Shown piece by piece: positions 1 through 8,778 of a DNA stretch of 64,000 nt (the first letter of the stretch is position 1; every line of letters begins with the position of its first letter). The notes beneath the pieces are model-generated. The model worked only from the letters and a program-made list of their open reading frames with translations, was not told the origin of the DNA and searched no databases. Location of the stretch: contig JAJKHS010000080.1 of the NCBI GenBank assembly GCA_021154885.1, forward strand, positions 1 through 64,000, written 5' to 3'. The stretch is from Thermoanaerobaculum sp. (GTDB lineage: Bacteria; Acidobacteriota; Thermoanaerobaculia; Multivoradales; UBA5704). The position numbers were made by a program, and so were the translations under genes.

Positions 1-94
1 CCCTCGGGACCCACTAACTGCCGTCCCCCAGGGGGGCGGCCCTATCCAGAGGGGGGATTTTTAGCGTCCTGAAGGGGGGGAAATTTGGGGTCCT

Positions 95-358
95 GTTGAC
101 AAGGCGAAGAAGCTCGAGCTCGATATCAGCCCGGAAGGCTCCGTCCTGCTGACGGAGGAAGAGGTCGCGACGGGCTCCGTCCCCAAGACCGTGACGGCGG
201 CGTTCGAGGCGAAGTATCCCAAGACCAAGGCGAGCAAGGCCGAGAAGCAGACCAAGGCCGATGGCACGGTCACCTATGAGATCGCCTTCAAGGACGCCAA
301 AGGCAAGAAGCACGAGGCGACCTTCAAAGAGGACGGGACGTTCGTCGAGGAGGAGTAG
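95..358 (+). pseudogene. 3' fragment of a PepSY-like secreted protein gene
   Basis: The frame ending at the TAG at 356-358 reads as the C-terminal part of a PepSY-like (putative beta-lactamase-inhibitor-like) protein: Lys/Glu/Thr-rich, with a segment VTYEIAFKDAKGKKHEATF and an acidic FVEEE end. Sequence resembling protein starts only near 95. There is no start codon, and an in-frame TAG lies at 62-64. The G-rich sequence at 1-94 does not read as the missing N-terminus. Either the gene was truncated by a rearrangement near 90-95, or this is the joint of an assembly. Family members are usually periplasmic. The family call rests on sequence character only. Confidence 0.5.
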
Positions 359-447
359 CGAGCCGCCGGCCCTCAACGACTCTGGTCGTCAGCAGCAGAC
401 ATGTGGCATCAGGCCCGGACGACCACCCAGGCCCGATGCCGGAGGTT

Positions 448-711
448 TCAATTGGGGGCGATGCAGGCGCACTGGTAGGAGGTGTTGCCCTGGCAATACT
501 GAATGTCGTTGCCGATCTGAAGGCCAGAGCAGTATCCGCGCGCGAGCCGAGTCCCGCAGGGCGATCCGAGAGCGGCGTTCCGGCATTCGAAGTCGCTACT
601 GCGGTGGGATGCGACCAGAGCGGCCCCCGATGGTCTCGGCTCAACCCGCTGATCCCGCGAAGATTCGAGTATTAGGAATAACCTGCCTGCAGGAGGTGTT
701 GTACGCTTCGA
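448..711 (-). pseudogene. Cysteine-rich small peptide remnant
   Basis: On the minus strand a frame stays open from the TAG at 714-712 down to a TGA at 450-448. Its last 48 or so codons read as a believable Cys-rich secreted tail, with seven cysteines, including CRNAALGSPC and CQGNTSYQCACIAPN. No ATG or convincing GTG with a ribosome binding site precedes it, so it is probably a 5'-truncated gene or a degenerate small secreted peptide. Apart from this, I see nothing convincing in the gap 359-847. Confidence 0.3.
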
Positions 712-847
712 CTAGGCAGTGTCGGCCCACTTCGGCCATTCGTCATCGCGGTAGCCAACTCGGATCAGCCGGTCTGCCGGAAGCGATCCGGGTTTCCCTG
801 GATCATCCGAGGACTCTCCTCCTCTGTCATCAAAGGATCTTCACGCT

Positions 848-1120
848 ATGGCCACTAAGGTACATCTTCTGGTACCACCGAGACAGCCGAAGAGCTCCGA
901 TACAGCTCTCTTGAATCTTTTCCTGAGCCTTGACAAGAACGAGAGACGAAAGCATTTCGCATGTACCCTGCGAACCTCGGAGATCGTGGGGGTGTCACGC
1001 CGGACGATTCAGCTTTGGATCGAGCTGGGTCAGATCCAGGCTGTCCGCGTGAGCAAGAGATACCAGGTTCATCTGGCCTCGGTCCACGAGTACCTCAACG
1101 AGTCCATGGCCGCTTCCTAG
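848..1120 (+). CDS. Small helix-turn-helix protein, excisionase/MerR-like
   Basis: A 90-residue protein. Residues about 42-85 form a MerR/excisionase-type (HTH_17) DNA-binding unit: TSEIVGVSRRTIQLWIELG is the helix-turn-helix, followed by the wing and the Leu-rich end ASVHEYL. The N-terminal 40 residues are not recognised. Such proteins act as excisionases or as small transcriptional regulators. No integrase or phage gene lies nearby, so it is probably an orphan regulator or a remnant of a mobile element. The Shine-Dalgarno sequence before the ATG is weak. A strong hairpin follows at 1142-1168. Confidence 0.7.
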   Translation: MATKVHLLVPPRQPKSSDTALLNLFLSLDKNERRKHFACTLRTSEIVGVSRRTIQLWIELGQIQAVRVSKRYQVHLASVHEYLNESMAAS

Positions 1121-1141
1121 CCGGTTGTGGAGCTTGGTTCC

Positions 1142-1168
1142 AAGGGCGCACCTTGCGGGTGCGCCCTT
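1142..1168 (+). terminator. Hairpin terminator after the HTH gene
   Basis: A perfect 11-bp stem (AAGGGCGCACC / GGTGCGCCCTT) with a 5-nt loop, 21 bases past the HTH stop codon. Only a short T run follows, so it may act in combination or in both directions. Confidence 0.6.
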
Positions 1169-1345
1169 TGCGTTGCCAGCAAAAGAATTTCGCGAAATTG
1201 ACGTATTTTAAGAAGCAGACGAAATTAGCGCGAGACGCCGCAGCTCCTTTGTTGTCCAATCCGCAAGGTGACGAAGTGCTCCGACACACTGAAATCATCT
1301 CTGCAGGTTCTACGGACACCCCCTAAACTTTGAAGGAGAAAGTCG

Positions 1346-2844
1346 ATGAAGAAGTTGGTTTTCGCGGCTCTCGCGCTGATGACAGTCACTTCCGCTTGGG
1401 CGCAGGCCGGGCAGCACCGGCAGGACACCGGGTCTCGGCGGTCAGGCGGCCTGAGAACCGCCCCCCCGGTGAACAACACTGTGCAGGAAAACGAGAAGTC
1501 TCTGAATCCCGCTCTTCGGGAGGTCGCTCAGGCACTCGCGGCGGCCCTCGGGGAGAAGCAGACCCGCCGCATCGTCAAGCAGGAAGTGGGCAAGAAGTTC
1601 GACGGCGACTTCGACGTCCTCTATCGGGATATCGCCAACCACAAAGTCGGGAGCGGCCGGACTTTCCGGCAGGCATTGGGCAGCGCGGTCGGAAAGCTGC
1701 AGAAGCGGGCAGGCACGCTGGCGGGCAGGGAAGCCGCTTTCGGTGATCTGGACTCTTACGCCTCCGCTTTGCCGCAGCTTCAGATTTCCATTCCAGTCGG
1801 GTTCAAGGACTGGGACGCAGAGAGCACGGTGCCGCTGGTCGCGTTCGTCCCGGCTGACGTCGACGACGACGACCTCCGAGAGGTGGAGGCCTTCGATGCG
1901 ACCGGCCGTCGCTACCTGATCGATGCTCAGACCGAGCCGAGCTTCCCTGTCGTGGTCGTCGGCCTGAACGAGCGTACGGACCGGAACGGCTATCTGCGCC
2001 CTGAGTTTGCTCAGCCCCACTCAATGGACAGAACCGCGGCAGCCAAGATGATAGTCCAGGACCCCAGCGACCCTTCGGATCCGGGTGGTGACGTTCCGTC
2101 CGAACCCGCATCGCCGGTTTACACGCCCGCTGCCCCTAACGTCTGCGATCCGCGCGCCCACGCCGCCGGAGACCACGAGTTCCTGCACGAGATCAAGATT
2201 AACAACGATCACGAGCCTTGGTTCAAGGGCTCGCCGGAGATCTACGCGACGTACAGCTTCGTGGATAACCAGGGTATTCGAGGGCAGTTCTTCATGAGCA
2301 ACGTAGACGACGAGGGTCGGTGGTATTCGATCAACGGACCGCTGTTCTACTGGCAAGCTACTACGGCGACACGTTCGCCATGGCGGTCTGGGAGCAGGAC
2401 GGCTCGGATTACGGAACCTTCACCTACAACTTCCACGGGCTGAACTACACGGTACAGATTCACGACGGCGATGACTCTCTGGGAGCCACGCCGGTGAGCT
2501 TTCTCGATCCGAACTGCGGCTACTACAGCACGGGGGATGCAGAGTTCAAGCTGAGGTACGAGGGGTCGAGCCCTGCCGGGGGCGGCTGCGGAGAAGGGTC
2601 GTGCGTCCCCGTCCAGGGCACATACGTCAGCCACTTCTCCGGCCCGGGGTGCACCGGGACCGAGTCCTACTACCTCCCCTATGACGGCTTCGCTTACTCG
2701 TGCCGCACCTGGAACGGCACCGGGCAGTGCGGCACGATCCATCGCACCGTCACGAACTATTCGGCCAGGATCAACGGCGGACCCTGCCAGGACCTGTGGC
2801 CGTCGGGGAACACCCTCTCCGACTTCGTCACTATCTACCGCTGA
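1346..2844 (+). pseudogene. Secreted DUF3103-like protein, frameshifted
   Basis: The gene starts at ATG 1346 behind an AAGGAG site with a clear signal peptide (MKKLVFAALALMTVTSAWAQ). The first frame gives about 335 sensible residues with DUF3103-like segments (VPLVAFVPADVDDDDLREV, VVVVGLNERTDRNG, DHEPWFKGSPEIYATYSFV). Near 2350-2370 the protein jumps to the -1 frame, where YYGDTFAMAVWEQDGSDYG continues the family. A Cys-rich tail (GSCVPVQGTYVSHFSGPGC) follows, ending at 2844. One missing base restores an open frame of about 499 codons. I see no slippery heptamer, so programmed frameshifting is unlikely. The family's function is unknown. The intact product would be exported. Confidence 0.7.
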
Positions 2845-2857
2845 TCGTGACGACCAG

Positions 2858-2896
2858 ACTCCCCTCGCTGCGCCGTGCGGACGTCGCGAGGGGAGT
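2858..2896 (+). terminator. Hairpin terminator after the DUF3103 gene
   Basis: A perfect 11-bp stem (ACTCCCCTCGC / GCGAGGGGAGT) around a 17-nt loop, 13 bases after the stop codon. There is no strong T tract. Confidence 0.5.
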
Positions 2897-3237
2897 GTCG
2901 GCAAAGCATCCGGGCAATTCCGAGGAGGATCTGGTCGCCCGCCTCTGTGGGCTGGTAAGCAAGTTAGCGCGTATGGGGATTTCACCACTCGTCTTCGTCC
3001 TCCTCCTCTCCGAAGGTTCACACTCTATGCGGCCCTCGGTCTCGCGACGGCGGCGCTGACGGCCGGCAAAAGCTCGGCGGCCACCAGTGCGAGATCGACT
3101 GCCGGACGCGAGCTCAACCTCAACCGCTGCCTCAACAACTGCGGCTCGGAGTCCTGAGCCCTCCCCGGCCGGGCGCCATCTCCGCGAGCGGTATCTCGCC
3201 TCGGGCAGGGCGGGAAGCACCGGTTGCAGGCCACCTC
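2897..3237. other. Intergenic stretch without a convincing gene
   Basis: No complete gene is supported here. One plus-strand frame ending at 3157 reads like the end of a small exported protein: a hydrophobic stretch LYAALGLATAALTAG, then RELNLNRCLNNCGSES. It has no start codon in a sensible place, so it may be a decayed peptide gene or chance. Confidence 0.4.
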
Positions 3238-3277
3238 TTGACACGTGAACTGGTGTTATGGTTAACTACATCACCAG
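3238..3277 (+). promoter_or_regulatory. Promoter with palindromic operator for the GntR/ABC operon
   Basis: A consensus -35 TTGACA at 3238-3243 is followed 17-18 bases later by a weak -10 (TTAACT). The -10 region lies inside an inverted repeat spanning 3250-3277, with arms CTGGTG and CACCAG around a central GTTAAC palindrome. GntR regulators bind such dyads as dimers. A dyad covering the -10 directly ahead of its own GntR gene suggests autorepression of the whole operon (inference). Confidence 0.6.
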
Positions 3278-3342
3278 AGAGGACGCAGCGGTCGACCAGG
3301 CGACCACTCGCAGCTCTCTCGCAAGGACATCAGGAACACGGG

Positions 3343-3732
3343 ATGGATGGTGAGTGGAACGACAACCAGCCGATTTACCGCCAGCTTCGGGACCGTGTCG
3401 TCGCCCTGATACTCGACGGCATGCTCAAGGAAGGCGATCCGCTGCCGTCCGTGCGCAATGTCGCCGCCGAATATCGGGTCAATCCGATCACGGTTCTGAA
3501 GGGCTATCAACAACTGGTCGACGAGCAGCTTGTCGAGAAGAGGAGAGGTCTCGGCATGTTCATCAAACCCGGCGCGCGCAATCTGCTGCTGCAGGGCGAA
3601 CGCCAGAAGTTTCTCGCGGAACAATGGCCCAGGGTCGTCGCAACCATTCAGCGGCTCGGACTGACACTGGAAGAGTTGCTGGATTCCGCCAACCGCCGGT
3701 CGACCTCGGATACCACAGAGGAGGAGCGCTGA
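3343..3732 (+). CDS. GntR-family regulator, YtrA-like
   Basis: A 129-residue protein starting at ATG 3343 (MDGEWNDNQPIYRQL). The frame is open further upstream, but that part covers the operator and does not look like protein. Residues about 9-75 are a GntR winged helix with the PLPSVRNVAAEY and NPITVLKGYQQL helices and the wing GLGMFI. The short C-terminal helical tail, with no ligand-binding domain, is typical of the YtrA subfamily. YtrA regulators sit in front of ABC transporter genes and repress them, as here: the ATPase gene starts 4 bases after the stop codon. The inducing signal (often cell-envelope stress or antibiotics in this family) cannot be read from the sequence. Confidence 0.9.
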   Translation: MDGEWNDNQPIYRQLRDRVVALILDGMLKEGDPLPSVRNVAAEYRVNPITVLKGYQQLVDEQLVEKRRGLGMFIKPGARNLLLQGERQKFLAEQWPRVVATIQRLGLTLEELLDSANRRSTSDTTEEER

Positions 3733-3736
3733 AGCG

Positions 3737-4612
3737 ATGGCATGCATAGAAGCAAACGGCCTCCGCAAGGCCTTCGGCACCACGATCGCGCTGGACGGCC
3801 TCGACTTGCGTGTCGAAGAGGGCCGCATCCTCGGACTCATCGGCCCCAACGGCGCGGGCAAGACCACCGCGCTCAACGCGATCCTCGGTCTCACCCCCTA
3901 TCAGGGAGAGTTGAAGGTGCTCGGACGCGACCCCTGGACCGCGCGCGATCAGCTCATGCGCGATGTGTCGTTCATTGCCGACGTCGCCGTGATGCCGCGC
4001 TGGATGCGGGTCTCCCAGGCTCTCGACTACGTCGCCGGCGTGCATCCCCGGTTCGATCGCGCGAAGGCGGAGGGTTTTCTTGCCAGGACCGCCATCCGGC
4101 GCGCCAGCAAGGTCAGAGAATTGTCGAAGGGCATGGTGGCCCAGTTGCACCTCGCTCTGGTCATGGCCATTGACGCGAGACTGCTGGTGCTGGACGAGCC
4201 GACGCTCGGCCTGGACATTTTGTATCGCAAACAGTTCTACGACTCACTGCTGAACGACTACTTCGATCGCAGCCGCACCATCGTGGTGACGACACATCAG
4301 GTGGAAGAGATCCAGGACGTCCTCACCGACGTCATGTTCATCAACCGCGGCCGCATCGTGCTCGATTGCAGCATGGAAGAATTCGAGTCGCGCTATCTGC
4401 AAGTGATGGTGAACCCTGAGCATGTCGCCGCAGCCCGGGTGCTCAATCCGATTCACGAGCGCCAGGTGTTCGGCCGCAGCATCCTGCTGTTCGATCAGGC
4501 CGATCGCCACCAGCTCGCCGCGCTGGGCGACGTGCGCACGCCCAGCATCGCCGACCTGTTCGTCGCCGTGATCAGCAATCAGGCCGGCGAGGCCCAAGGA
4601 GCGGCGCAATGA
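3737..4612 (+). CDS. ABC transporter ATP-binding protein
   Basis: A 291-residue ATPase subunit. It has Walker A GPNGAGKTT (about residues 35-43), a Q-loop region, a signature-like LSKGM in place of LSGGQ, Walker B LLVLDEPTLGLD and the switch histidine in TTHQVEEI. The altered signature is common in YtrB/Ccm-type exporter ATPases. It lies between the YtrA-like regulator and the membrane subunit, and its stop overlaps the permease start (ATGA). It should energise export or a related envelope function at the inner membrane. The substrate is unknown. Confidence 0.92.
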   Translation: MACIEANGLRKAFGTTIALDGLDLRVEEGRILGLIGPNGAGKTTALNAILGLTPYQGELKVLGRDPWTARDQLMRDVSFIADVAVMPRWMRVSQALDYVAGVHPRFDRAKAEGFLARTAIRRASKVRELSKGMVAQLHLALVMAIDARLLVLDEPTLGLDILYRKQFYDSLLNDYFDRSRTIVVTTHQVEEIQDVLTDVMFINRGRIVLDCSMEEFESRYLQVMVNPEHVAAARVLNPIHERQVFGRSILLFDQADRHQLAALGDVRTPSIADLFVAVISNQAGEAQGAAQ

Positions 4613-5508
4613 CGACTCCAGCGAGCTCAATGTCGGCGATGCCGGCGACCCGCCCCATATACTGGTCGGTGCGGCGTGAATTGTGGGAGAACCGTTCCAT
4701 CTATATCGCGCCGCTGGCCGCCGCCGCCGTCGCGCTGTTCGGCTTCCTGATCAGAACGATCACTCTGCCGCACCGCATGCGTGCCGTCCTGGCGCTCGAC
4801 CCGGCGAAGCAGCGCCAGGCGGTCGCCCTGCCCTACAGCGCCGTTGCGGCTCTGCTCATCCTGACCGCGTTCATCGTCGGAGTGTTCTACTGTCTCGACG
4901 CGCTGCACGGCGAACGCCGCGATCGCAGCCTCCTGTTCTGGAAATCGCTGCCGGTTTCGGATCGCACGACCGTGCTCTCGAAGGCGAGCATTTCGCTCGT
5001 GGTCCTGCCGCTGCTCATCTTCGCGATCATCCTTGCCACGCAGTGGATCATGCTGCTGCTGAGCTCGGCAGTGCTGCTGGGGAACGGTTCAAGCGTGGCG
5101 ATGCTGTGGACCCGGCTGCCGTTGTTCAGGATGTCGCTGGGGCTGCTCTACGCCCTGACCGCGATTGCGCTCTGGCATGCGCCCCTGTATGGCTGGCTGC
5201 TGCTGGTCTCCGGCTGGGCGCGGCGCGCGACGTTTCTTTGGGCCGTGCTGCCGCTGCTCGCGATCACCGTCTTCGAGGGGATTGCGTTTCGTACGGCGCA
5301 TTTCGCCTCCTTCCTGAAATACCGCCTGATTGGCTGGTTCACGCAAGGTTTCGACTTCAAACTGCCGGGGACGCCCCCGATCGATCCGCTGACCCAGCTC
5401 ACTCCGGGAAAATTCCTGAGCAGCCCGGGTCTGTGGCTCGGGCTGGGAGCCGCCGCGATCTTCCTCGCCGCGGCGGTGCGGCTGCGCCGCTATCGGGAAC
5501 CGATCTGA
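4609..5508 (+). CDS. ABC transporter permease (ABC-2-like)
   Basis: A 299-residue hydrophobic protein with about six membrane segments, including IAPLAAAAVALFGFLI, AVAALLILTAFIVGVFYCL, VVLPLLIFAIILATQWIML and a C-terminal LGLGAAAIFLAAAV. It partners the ATPase encoded just upstream, with a 4-bp ATGA overlap. An ATG at 4630 (MSAMPATRPIYW) is an alternative start. The motif DALHGERRDRSLLFWKSLP is typical of permeases in YtrA-regulated systems. It forms the transmembrane part of the transporter. The cargo is unknown. Confidence 0.85.
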   Translation: MTTPASSMSAMPATRPIYWSVRRELWENRSIYIAPLAAAAVALFGFLIRTITLPHRMRAVLALDPAKQRQAVALPYSAVAALLILTAFIVGVFYCLDALHGERRDRSLLFWKSLPVSDRTTVLSKASISLVVLPLLIFAIILATQWIMLLLSSAVLLGNGSSVAMLWTRLPLFRMSLGLLYALTAIALWHAPLYGWLLLVSGWARRATFLWAVLPLLAITVFEGIAFRTAHFASFLKYRLIGWFTQGFDFKLPGTPPIDPLTQLTPGKFLSSPGLWLGLGAAAIFLAAAVRLRRYREPI

Positions 5509-5660
5509 TTCGCATGCGCGATTGAATGGAATCCTTCACCTGAGGAGGGCAGAGTATGAGCGCAGCAGTAACGATGGAACGGATGGCAGAGGTGTCGCCT
5601 CATGATCGGCTACCTCGACCTTCCTGCCGTATTCACCAACCTTCAACCAAGGAGAAAAAA

Positions 5661-6208
5661 ATGCAAGCCACCGTCAAGGTCGGTCAAGTCCTGCGGACAC
5701 TTCTGGTTTTGTTTCTGGCGTCAGCCGCCGTCGCCTTCGCCCAGGACAACCCGCTCAGCACATGGAACAAGAGCACGTACGGGAAGGTGAAGGACGTCCT
5801 GCTCCGCTCAGCCGAAAAAGTGCCCGAGGAGAATTACAGCTTCAAGCCCACGGACGCGGTCCGCAGCTTCGGCCAGATCGTTGGCCACGTCGCCGACGCG
5901 CAGTACACGTTTTGTTCCATCGTGCTCGGCGAGAAGAATCCTGCCCCGAAGGTCGAGGAGACCAAGACCGCGAAAGCCGATCTGTTCGCCGCGCTCAAGG
6001 ACGCCTTCGCCTACTGCGACAGGGCCACGATGGCATGACCGACGCCTCCGCGACTCAAATGGTGAAGCTCTTCGGAGCCGACACACCGAAACTGAGCGTG
6101 CTGACGGTCAACCAGATGCACAATCTGGAACACTACGGCAACCTCGTCACCTACATGCGGCTGAAGAACATCGTGCCGCCAACCAGCGAGCCAAAGCCAA
6201 AGAAATAA
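5661..6208 (+). pseudogene. Secreted DinB-family protein, frameshifted
   Basis: The gene starts at ATG 5661 behind a perfect AAGGAG site, with the signal peptide LVLFLASAAVAFAQ. The first frame covers most of a DinB four-helix fold, including FGQIVGHVADAQYTF with the first metal-ligand His, and hits a TGA at 6036-6038. The -1 frame continues with MTDASATQMVKLFG and NQMHNLEHYGNLVTYMRL, which carries the other His ligands, ending at 6208. One lost base near 6036 explains this. DinB proteins are metal-dependent enzymes often acting on thiols. This exported branch is common in Acidobacteriota and has no known substrate. Confidence 0.8.
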
Positions 6209-6236
6209 TGTACCTCCGGGCCGGCCGCCCGCCCGG

Positions 6237-8765
6237 CTACTCGTAGCGGAGGGCCTGGACAGGATCGACGCGGGTGGCGCGGGAGCCCGGGATGACGCCG
6301 GCGAGCAGGGCGACGAGGATCAGGATGCCGGTGGCCGTGGCGAGCATCGCGGGATCGGAAGCGGAGAGCCCGAAGAGCCGGCTCGCCACGGCGCGCGCCG
6401 AGCCGAGAGCCGCGGGCACGCCGAGGGCGATGCCGGCGAGCGCCAGCAGCAGGGTTTCGCGCAACACCATCCAGAGCACGCGCGTGCGTCTCGCTCCCAG
6501 AGCCATGCGGATGCCGATCTCGTTGACGCGCCGGGCGATGGTGTACGAGATGACACCATAGAGACCGAGGGCGGCGAGCAGCAACGCCAGCAGACCGAAG
6601 ACGGCCGAGAGCTTGGCGATGATCCGTTCATTCGTGATCGAATCGTCGATCATGATGGTGAGCGGGTGGACATCCCGCATGGGCAGGTTGCGATCGTAGG
6701 CCTGGATTGACTTGCGGACCGGCTCGACGAGGGCCGCGGGCACGCGGGCGCGAATTTCGAAATTGGGTGCGACGTCGAGGTCGCCGGACGACTGCAGCAA
6801 AGGGATGTAGAAGCGGGGCGACACCGCGGCGCGCAGCTCGTGGTCTCTGGCGTCGCGAGCCACGCCGACGATCTCGTACTCGACGTCCGGCGGCCCGGTG
6901 ATCACCAGACGCTTGCCGAGCGGACTCCCCGCCGCGAAGTACAGTTTCGCCATGGCCTCATTGATCACCGCGACGCGGGGCGCGCCGACCCCGTCCCGCG
7001 GCCCGATATCGCGCCCGCCGACGAGGGGAATGCCGACCGTCTGGAAGTAACCGGCGCCCACGCGGTCGTAGTTGACGGCGGGATCGCCGGCCGGAGGCGA
7101 TTTGAAGCCTTCGACGCGGACCATGGTGGCGGACTCGGTGCCGCTGAAGATGCCGTTCTCGGAGAAGGTGACAGCGCTCACGCCGGGGAGGGCCTGCAGC
7201 CGCTCGACCAGCTCGCGTGGGAAGGTCGCGAGGCGCGCGCCCTTGTAACCGGCGGCCACGGGATCGACGTTGACCAGCAGGAGGCTGTCGCGGGCGTACC
7301 CGAGGTCGAGGCGCTGGAGGTTCTGCAGCGTCCGCACGAAGAGGCCGGCGCCCATCAGCAGGAGCAGCGACACGGCGAACTGGGCGACGACCAGCAGCTT
7401 GGTCAGCGGCCAGCGGGCTCCCGAGCCCCTTCCCGCCACGCTGCGGGCGCTCTCCTTGAGGGTGGCAGCGAGCTCGACGCGGGTGGCGCGGAGCGCCGGC
7501 GCCATCCCGAAGAGGAGCCCGGTGAGGATCGAGACGCCCGCGGTGAAAGCCAGGACGAGAGGATCGGGATGGAGATCGAGCGCCGCGGAGGTGGAGACAC
7601 CCACCAGCCGCAGGAGCGCCGTGCCGGCCCAGAGAGCGAAGAGCAGCCCCAGCGCGCCGCCCAGGCCGGAGAGCAGGATGCTCTCGGTGAGGAGCTGGCG
7701 GATCAGCCGAGCCGGGCCGGCGCCGAGAGCGAGCCGGACCGCGATCTCCTTCTGACGCGCCATCGCCCGTTCGAGCAGCAGGTTGGCGACGTTGGCGCAC
7801 GCCACCACCAGCACCAGCGCGACGATGGCCATCAGGGTGAACAGGGGCTGCGAGAACTCGCGACGCAGCAGCGAGAAGCCCGCCGCGCCGGGGGTGACCT
7901 CCACGCGCATTCGGTCGGAGCTGGGCAGCAGGTCGCGGGAGAAGCTCGAGCCCGCCCGCTCGGCGAGAATCCGTGGGAAGAGGACGTTGACCTCGGCCCG
8001 CGCCCGCGCCATCGACACGCCCGGCTTGAGCCGCCCCATCAGGAGGAGCCAACTGACGTCCCAGCGGTCCTTGTAGACGCGGCCGGGATTGACCTGAGGC
8101 TGCATCGACAAGGGAATCCAGAGCTCGGTGGCAACGCCCACGATGTCGCCGAAAAACTCCGGCGGCGCGACCCCGATGATCGTGAAGGGATAGCCGTTGA
8201 GCGTGATCCTCCGGCCGATGACCGCGTCATCGCGGGCGAAGCGCCGTTGCCAGTACGCGTGGCTGATGACCACGAAGGGCGCGGACCCGGAGCCGCGATC
8301 CTCCTGCGCGGTGAAGGTGCGCCCGCGCACGGCATGCACCCCGAGCAGCGAGAAGTAGTTGCCGCTGACGAGCCGGCCGCGCGCGGTTTCGCTCGCCTCG
8401 GAGGCGGGCGCGATGCCGACGGTCAGCTTGCCGGTTCGGCCTGAGGCGAACACCCCCGTGAACACCTGGCTCTGGTCGCGGATCTGCTCGTACAGCGGGC
8501 AGGAAAAGAGGTCGTTGCGCACGCTGCCCGAGGACAGGGAGCCGACCCGCGCCGGATCGCCGACGGCGACCAGCCGGGCCGGATCGTGGACGGGGAGAGT
8601 GCGGAGAAGAAGGGCATCGATGAGGCTGAAGATCGCGGTGTTGGCGCCGATCCCGAGGGCGAGGGAGAGCACCGCGACGAGCGCGAAGACAGGGCTTCGG
8701 CGGAGAGTCCGCAACGCATAGCTCAGGTCCTGGAAGAGCTGCTCGAGCCAACGGTTGCCACGCAT
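6237..8765 (-). CDS. ADOP-type ABC permease (FtsX/MacB-like)
   Basis: An 842-residue permease with the duplicated architecture of acidobacterial orphan permeases. An N-terminal membrane helix ([20 protein letters not shown]) leads into a MacB-type periplasmic domain. Three membrane helices sit around residues 320-410. A second periplasmic domain follows, and a final FtsX-like set ends the protein (LYGVISYTIARRVNEIGIR). MacB relatives power efflux or lipoprotein/peptide handling with a separate ATPase; no ATPase gene is adjacent. Unlike the copy at 26151-28799, no PadR gene precedes it. It ends with VDPVQALRYE, the typical tail. Confidence 0.93.
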   Translation of the reverse strand: MRGNRWLEQLFQDLSYALRTLRRSPVFALVAVLSLALGIGANTAIFSLIDALLLRTLPVHDPARLVAVGDPARVGSLSSGSVRNDLFSCPLYEQIRDQSQVFTGVFASGRTGKLTVGIAPASEASETARGRLVSGNYFSLLGVHAVRGRTFTAQEDRGSGSAPFVVISHAYWQRRFARDDAVIGRRITLNGYPFTIIGVAPPEFFGDIVGVATELWIPLSMQPQVNPGRVYKDRWDVSWLLLMGRLKPGVSMARARAEVNVLFPRILAERAGSSFSRDLLPSSDRMRVEVTPGAAGFSLLRREFSQPLFTLMAIVALVLVVACANVANLLLERAMARQKEIAVRLALGAGPARLIRQLLTESILLSGLGGALGLLFALWAGTALLRLVGVSTSAALDLHPDPLVLAFTAGVSILTGLLFGMAPALRATRVELAATLKESARSVAGRGSGARWPLTKLLVVAQFAVSLLLLMGAGLFVRTLQNLQRLDLGYARDSLLLVNVDPVAAGYKGARLATFPRELVERLQALPGVSAVTFSENGIFSGTESATMVRVEGFKSPPAGDPAVNYDRVGAGYFQTVGIPLVGGRDIGPRDGVGAPRVAVINEAMAKLYFAAGSPLGKRLVITGPPDVEYEIVGVARDARDHELRAAVSPRFYIPLLQSSGDLDVAPNFEIRARVPAALVEPVRKSIQAYDRNLPMRDVHPLTIMIDDSITNERIIAKLSAVFGLLALLLAALGLYGVISYTIARRVNEIGIRMALGARRTRVLWMVLRETLLLALAGIALGVPAALGSARAVASRLFGLSASDPAMLATATGILILVALLAGVIPGSRATRVDPVQALRYE

Positions 8766-8778
8766 CTCACGACACCTC

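Noticed and set aside
261-914. 217-codon plus-strand open frame
   Set aside because: Arg/Pro/Ser-rich composition without motifs; it overlaps the PepSY-like end and the HTH gene in other frames.
2350-2370. Programmed -1 frameshift in the DUF3103 gene
   Set aside because: No slippery heptamer or downstream structure is visible; a lost base is simpler.
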